Source of the DNA: Planctomycetaceae bacterium | GTDB taxonomy: Bacteria; Planctomycetota; Planctomycetia; Pirellulales; Pirellulaceae | Assembly (NCBI GenBank): GCA_003233175.1 | Contig: QIKY01000286.1 | Coordinates: 1-35,459, forward strand | Reading direction: 5' to 3' | Length of the DNA stretch: 35,459 bases | Part shown: positions 30,099-35,459 of the stretch, in pieces | How the letters are laid out: every line of letters begins with the position of its first letter | Numbering within the stretch: position 1 is the first letter of the stretch | Notes under the pieces: generated by a model | Database searches by the model: none | What the model was told of the DNA's origin: nothing | What the model saw: only the letters and a program-made list of their open reading frames with translations | Position numbers and translations under genes: made by a program

Positions 30099-30212
30099 AC
30101 ATGTCCGACGGCGAGGAGCCTCGCCGGCCTTGCATTTATAGTCGCTCGGAAGGATTGCAAGTCAGTCTGACGATTGCCAGGCCAGAGGATTGACCATCGC
30201 CGCCGGACATGT
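30099..30212. repeat. nested inverted repeats between converging genes
   Basis: Outer arms ACATGTCCGACGGCG (30099-30113) and CGCCGCCGGACATGT (30198-30212) are complementary at 14 of 15 positions. Sharing bases with the left arm is a perfect hairpin CGGCGAGG-AG-CCTCGCCG (30109-30126). The block lies between the ends of the DUF1501 gene and the converging DUF1844 gene. It may be a bidirectional terminator, a REP-type pair or a small mobile element. Confidence 0.6.
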
Positions 30213-30240
30213 CTTTCAACCTCTATTGGCCTTTCAATTT

Positions 30241-30666
30241 CTATTGCTCGGCCGCTTTCGCTTGGCCATCGATCGCCACGAAAAGCATGCGCAACTGGTG
30301 CAGCACATCGGCCAGCATGGTCGATTCCTCCGGCGTTAAATTGCCCTTGGTTTTTTCCTCCAAGAGAGCCAGGGTGTCGATCATATGCTTGGCGAAATCG
30401 AGGTTGACCACCACTTCTTCCTGCTCGGGGTCGACCATTTGGCCCAACGCCGCCACGGCTTGCGTGGCTAATGTCGAGACCAGCGTGGCGAAGGAAGCCG
30501 GCGGCCAAGCTGGCTCGGGCGCGTTTTTGTTCTCTTGGGTTTCTTGAGTTTCTTGAGCTTGTTGACGCAAGGCTTCCTTTTCGGCCGCGACTTGTTCTTT
30601 CCAATTGCTATCGACGATGATCTTTGGCTGCTCTTCGTTTTGTGATTGCTCTTCGTTTCCAGACAT
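30241..30666 (-). CDS. DUF1844 domain protein
   Basis: A 141-residue small soluble protein; GGGAG lies 6 bases before its ATG. The first 55 residues are Gln/Glu-rich and probably disordered (NEEQSQNEEQ, AQETQETQENKN). The DUF1844 domain follows from about residue 57: FATLVSTLATQAVAALGQM, then FAKHMIDTLALLEEKTKGNLTPEE and LHQLRMLFVAI. The family is widespread in planctomycetes, acidobacteria and deltaproteobacteria, but its function is not known. There is no signal peptide, so it is probably cytoplasmic. It is transcribed in the same direction as pyrG, 262 bases downstream of the pyrG stop, with a MITE-like element between. Confidence 0.88.
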   Translation of the reverse strand: MSGNEEQSQNEEQPKIIVDSNWKEQVAAEKEALRQQAQETQETQENKNAPEPAWPPASFATLVSTLATQAVAALGQMVDPEQEEVVVNLDFAKHMIDTLALLEEKTKGNLTPEESTMLADVLHQLRMLFVAIDGQAKAAEQ

Positions 30667-30733
30667 GCTCGGCTCCCATGCTTATGGCCATAAAGAAAGA
30701 ATATACCGCTCTGGGTTGAAAACGTCGTTTTTT

Positions 30734-30896
30734 CGTTTAACGGCAAGCCGAAGGCGACTGCGTTTTTCTGTCTTGCACGAACGGATTAGGAATAGTCCTG
30801 AAATAAGTTACCGGTTGTCGTTCAGAAAATCCCGGCATTAAATCCAGAACTGTTCCTTAGCACAAAACGCAGGCGCCTTCGGCTTGCCGTTAAACG
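30734..30896. mobile_element. MITE-like element with 33-bp terminal inverted repeats
   Basis: The left end (30734-30766) and right end (30864-30896) are the same 33-bp sequence in opposite directions with one mismatch; its core is TTTAACGGCAAGCCGAAGGC. Inside, TTAGGAATAGTCCTG (about 30785-30800) and the complement of CAGAACTGTTCCTTAG (30846-30860) form a second, imperfect inverted repeat. The 163-bp element has no coding capacity and lies between pyrG and DUF1844. No target-site duplication is obvious. It could be a non-autonomous transposon relic or a structured intergenic repeat. Confidence 0.65.
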
Positions 30897-30928
30897 AGTC
30901 ATTAGCTGTCATGCCAAGAACACCGCAA

Positions 30929-32731
<1,803 letters not shown>

Positions 32732-32787
32732 TCAAGAACATTTGGCCGCAGGGGCGCCTGATGCAACGATTCATCGCAAACGAAGCG

Positions 32788-33591
32788 TTAAGCCCGCCGC
32801 GATGCATGATAGCGGTTTCGATGTCGGCTGACAAAGGCCCGATAGTCGGCGGCGGTGTCGATGCCGCACGTCGGTTCATCGACCACGCCGACGCGAATCT
32901 CGCAGCCCGCCGCCAGAGCACGAAGTTGCTCCAGTCGCTCCACCTGTTCGAGTGGTGAAGGCGGTAATTCCGGCAGCCTCAGCAAAAATTCCCGCCGGTA
33001 GGCATACAGGCCGACATGCTGGTAAAAAATCGGTGGCTGTTGCTGGAGAAGATCGTCGCTCCATTGGCGAGGATGCGGAATAACGCTGCGGCTGAAGTAA
33101 AGGGCGCGGCCTTCGTTGTTCATCACGACTTTGACGCAGGCCGGGTCCTCCAACTGGCGGCGGCTGCGAATGGGCGTGGCCAGCGTGGAAATGGAAGCAC
33201 TCGGATGCTGTTGCAGCAGACGAATGGCTTGGTCGATCGCGGCGCCCGAAATTTCCGGTTCGTCGCCCTGCACGTTGACCCAAATATCGGCGTCGGGGCG
33301 GGTTTGCGCGATTTCCGCCACGCGGTCGGTTCCGCTGGCGGCTGCCGGATCGGTGATCAACGCTTGGCCGCCAAAGCGTTTCACTTCCGCCACGATTTCG
33401 AGATGATCGGCCGCCACGCACACGTTTTCGGGCAGCCTCGCTTGCGAGGCCGCTTCGTACGTGTGTTGCAGCAGCGATTGGCCGGTTTCACGCAGCAACA
33501 ACTTGCGCGGGAGGCGCGTCGACTCCAAACGCGCCGGAATCACGATCCGGCTGCGGGGGCTGGCCTCCTGCTCTTGGTTGGTGCGGTCCAT
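32788..33591 (-). CDS. kdsB: 3-deoxy-manno-octulosonate cytidylyltransferase (CMP-Kdo synthetase)
   Basis: KdsB couples CTP and Kdo to give CMP-Kdo, the activated sugar for the inner core of lipopolysaccharide. The 267-residue protein opens with the diagnostic RIVIPARLESTRLPRKLL and has VAADHLEIV, GTDRVAEIA, VNVQGDEPEI, YFSRSVIPHPR, YQHVGLYAYRREFL and LEQLRALAAGCEIRV, all in family order. It is somewhat longer than the 248-residue E. coli enzyme because of tails at both ends. AAGGAGGG lies 9 bases before its ATG, a strong ribosome binding site. pyrG follows 119 bases downstream on the same strand. Confidence 0.95.
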   Translation of the reverse strand: MDRTNQEQEASPRSRIVIPARLESTRLPRKLLLRETGQSLLQHTYEAASQARLPENVCVAADHLEIVAEVKRFGGQALITDPAAASGTDRVAEIAQTRPDADIWVNVQGDEPEISGAAIDQAIRLLQQHPSASISTLATPIRSRRQLEDPACVKVVMNNEGRALYFSRSVIPHPRQWSDDLLQQQPPIFYQHVGLYAYRREFLLRLPELPPSPLEQVERLEQLRALAAGCEIRVGVVDEPTCGIDTAADYRAFVSRHRNRYHASRRA

Positions 33592-33603
33592 TCCGATCGG
33601 CCC

Positions 33604-33635
33604 TCCTTGCCGGCGAGACTCCTTGCCGGCGAGAC
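33604..33635. repeat. 16-bp tandem duplication over the kdsB ribosome binding site
   Basis: TCCTTGCCGGCGAGAC occurs twice in perfect tandem. On the coding strand of kdsB each copy ends in AAGGA, and the copy nearer to the gene contributes the Shine-Dalgarno sequence. Confidence 0.75.
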
Positions 33636-33774
33636 GCTACCGAACGCGTTTTATCCTGAAACGCCCCTTTTTTTGGGCGTCAGGGGAGCGGCCACTCGCG
33701 GCGGCCCTATTTCTAGCCAAAACGCCGTTCCACGATAAGAGCAATTGCAAGAAGACGCGTATGAGCGCATGAAA

Positions 33775-33807
33775 AAACGCCGCCACCCATAATAGGCGGC
33801 GGCGTTT
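33775..33807 (-). terminator. intrinsic terminator of the glycine-rich protein gene
   Basis: AAACGCCGCC (33775-33784) and GGCGGCGTTT (33798-33807) form a perfect 10-bp stem. Read on the minus strand, the stem is followed by a run of T residues, as in a Rho-independent terminator, 66 bases beyond the stop codon at 33873. The other direction also has a T run, so it may serve as a bidirectional barrier ahead of kdsB. Confidence 0.75.
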
Positions 33808-33827
33808 CGTTTTTCCTCAAACAATGG

Positions 33828-33860
33828 AAAATCTTGGCATTTTCAAAATGCCCGGCTTTT
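33828..33860. repeat. degraded copy of the REP-like palindrome
   Basis: AAAATCTTGGCATTTT-C-AAAATGCCCGGCTTTT is an imperfect version of the palindrome at 21514-21548, with the inner eight pairs intact. It sits 12 bases beyond the stop of the minus-strand gene at 33873. Confidence 0.6.
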
Positions 33861-33872
33861 GGTCCTGAAACC

Positions 33873-35459
33873 CTAGTTGCCGTTATTGTTCGCGGGAGTC
33901 GGAGATTGGACGCTAAACGATTGCAGCGTGCCGGTGCCTGAGAAGGTCGGCAGCGAGTCGATGCGCACATAGCGCCGATCGGCTGAAATGACCGCCAACG
34001 CGGTCAAACGCGGCCCCTCGAAAAGCCGACCAAGTTGCGGCCGGAAGCCAACCGCGCCGCGGCGCCCCAAACCGAATCGCCCAGCAACCAAACCACGGCG
34101 ACGGGCCAGCTCAAAGTCGCGAGCGGAAATCGAACCGTCCACACGTGAAAGCGCGCGAGCCACTTGCGCCCGGCCATGCACTCCGTTGGCCAGATTCAAT
34201 TGCTGCGCGAGAATCGCGTTATTCAGCGCGATGTGTTGCACCACCACGTTGGCCAGTTGCTGTTCTTTCAGAGGCTCCCGACGACGCCCATCCTCCAAGG
34301 CGAAGAGGACCAAGGCGTCTTTTTCTCCCAGGGGAATTTGCTTGTGGATGCGTGTCTCTTGAGGCGTGCCAGAGTGGGTGACGATGTCGACGGTCACTTT
34401 TCCGGCAGTCGGCATTCCCCAAATACGCCGCAGCAGCAAACGATAATCGCCACTGAAGCCTTGGGGGCAGACATACGACTCGGAGAAGCCCGACTTTTTC
34501 GCACGACTGGAGAAGGCGTCGCCCAGCATGACGCCGCCGGCCGGCGTGCGGGGGTTGCTCAACGAGCAAATCGTTCCGCTGGGCTCTTCAATGAGCAGAT
34601 CGATGTCGGCATCGCCCGACCAACTTACCTTCACCGTGCAATCCCGGCCGAGCGCGCTGCGTAATTCGGTTTCGAACGCTTGGGCTTCTTCCCGAGCGCC
34701 CGCCTTGTGCAGTTGTGTCATGACGTCTCGCGCCACTCCCCTGGCTTTCATTTCAATGGCCTGCTGCTCTGGCGGCCAAGCCTGCTTGAGCACTCCGGCG
34801 CAAGCCCACTGCAGCGCTTCAAGATCGTCCAACCGCTGGGCCGCCGCCATTCCCTGGATATACGGTTCAGGCCGATAAGGCTGCGCCGCCGCGATTTCTC
34901 GATATAACGACAACGCGCGCCGGTCCAAGCCCATTCGGCTCATGTAATTTGCCGCGTAGAGCGTGAATTCCACATTTTGGCTGAAATCGACCGCCGACAT
35001 CATCGCCCGCTCGATTTCCGATTCCTCGGCCCCGGAAGCCTGCAGCGAAAGCGCCAACGCCTCGTACATCCAGGGTTGGGCGCGGCCCTGCCGCAGGGCG
35101 GCTAAAATTAAGGCCGAAATATCTTCCCACTGGGATTTTCGTCGCAAAACCCGCACCGTTTCCCGGACCACCGCCAACGACGGTTGATGTTCGGCGAAAT
35201 AATCGTTCCAGGCACGCTGGGGCGACATTTGACCATTATTCAGTTGACCATAATTCAATCGGATTGGCTGTACGCGAGTTGTTCCGCGGCCCGTTGCTTT
35301 TTTGACAACGGTTTTTTTAACAACGGCTTTTTTGACAGGCGTTCGCGTAACGAGCGTCGCCGTTTTGCTGGACTTTTTCACGCCCAGCGAGAGATCGTCT
35401 TCCACGTCAAACTGACCGCCGCCGCCGCCGAAACCACCGCCGCCACCACCAAAACCGCC
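33873..35459 (-). CDS. glycine-rich protein with DUF2135-like domain, 5' end outside the window
   Basis: At least 528 residues; the frame is open to the window edge, so the true start lies beyond it. The visible N-terminal part is a glycine-rich run (GGFGGGGGGFGGGGGQFD), then a Lys/Val-rich stretch (KKAVVKKTVVKKATG), helical repeats of TPR character (WMYEALALSLQASG, FTLYAANYMSRMG, RALSLYREIAAAQPYRPEPY) and a beta domain (about residues 275-400 of the visible part) like DUF2135: KVSWSGDADIDLLIEEPSGTICSL, then GGVMLGDAF, GFSESYVCPQGFSGDYRLLLRR. The tail is Asn-rich. Domains of this kind occur in large planctomycete exported proteins, often with VIT or von Willebrand domains upstream; whether those are present cannot be seen. 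No enzyme motif is evident. Confidence 0.75.
   Translation of the reverse strand, partial: GGFGGGGGGFGGGGGQFDVEDDLSLGVKKSSKTATLVTRTPVKKAVVKKTVVKKATGRGTTRVQPIRLNYGQLNNGQMSPQRAWNDYFAEHQPSLAVVRETVRVLRRKSQWEDISALILAALRQGRAQPWMYEALALSLQASGAEESEIERAMMSAVDFSQNVEFTLYAANYMSRMGLDRRALSLYREIAAAQPYRPEPYIQGMAAAQRLDDLEALQWACAGVLKQAWPPEQQAIEMKARGVARDVMTQLHKAGAREEAQAFETELRSALGRDCTVKVSWSGDADIDLLIEEPSGTICSLSNPRTPAGGVMLGDAFSSRAKKSGFSESYVCPQGFSGDYRLLLRRIWGMPTAGKVTVDIVTHSGTPQETRIHKQIPLGEKDALVLFALEDGRRREPLKEQQLANVVVQHIALNNAILAQQLNLANGVHGRAQVARALSRVDGSISARDFELARRRGLVAGRFGLGRRGAVGFRPQLGRLFEGPRLTALAVISADRRYVRIDSLPTFSGTGTLQSFSVQSPTPANNNGN

Overview
The window looks like chromosomal DNA of a planctomycete, most likely of the Pirellulales type. 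The basis is a set of lineage-typical exported families (a Tat-exported DUF1501 protein, a DUF1080/3-keto-disaccharide-hydrolase-like protein, a DUF1598-like protein, DUF1844, a small one-haem cytochrome c, a helix-turn-helix protein fused to a receiver-like domain) next to ordinary housekeeping genes (ligA, gyrA, moaC, a polyprenyl synthase, pyrG, kdsB). kdsB (activation of Kdo for lipopolysaccharide) and BamA-type outer-membrane genes indicate a diderm envelope with LPS. The assignment rests on gene content and protein character only.

Layout. 1-4.5 kb, plus strand: ligA, an exported GH5-like glycoside hydrolase, a broken GNAT acetyltransferase, a DUF1080 protein. 4.5-7.8 kb, minus strand: two adjacent genes that together make a BamA, one carrying five POTRA domains and the next carrying the beta-barrel behind a lipoprotein signal. 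8.2-11.4 kb, plus: a secretin-like exported protein and a DUF1598-like exported protein. 11.5-16.4 kb, plus: a surface-glycan block (polyprenyl-phosphate-type glycosyltransferase, second GT2, FkbM methyltransferase) and an AT-richer exported Calx-beta plus beta-helix protein. 16.7-20.8 kb, plus: gyrA, then an AT-richer accessory pair (double zinc-ribbon protein and a minimal nucleotidyltransferase). 21.0-24.8 kb, plus: cytochrome c, a long gene-free stretch, the HTH-receiver protein, moaC, polyprenyl synthase. 25.0-28.2 kb, minus: a giant TPR protein of about 24 repeats of 42 residues. 28.7-30.0 kb, plus: DUF1501. 30.2-35.5 kb, minus: DUF1844, pyrG, kdsB and a glycine-rich DUF2135-like protein cut by the window edge.

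How genes fit together: pyrG makes CTP and kdsB uses CTP to activate Kdo, so their adjacency is functional. The split BamA, secretin-like protein, glycosyltransferases and Kdo gene all concern the outer membrane and surface. The intergenic regions hold several palindromic elements: a dispersed AAAAGCCCGGCATTTT-type palindrome, a MITE-like element with 33-bp inverted ends, nested inverted repeats behind the DUF1501 gene, and GC-rich hairpins before moaC.

The two best candidates for something new are the BamA split into a POTRA protein and a lipoprotein-signal barrel, and the zinc-ribbon/nucleotidyltransferase pair downstream of gyrA.
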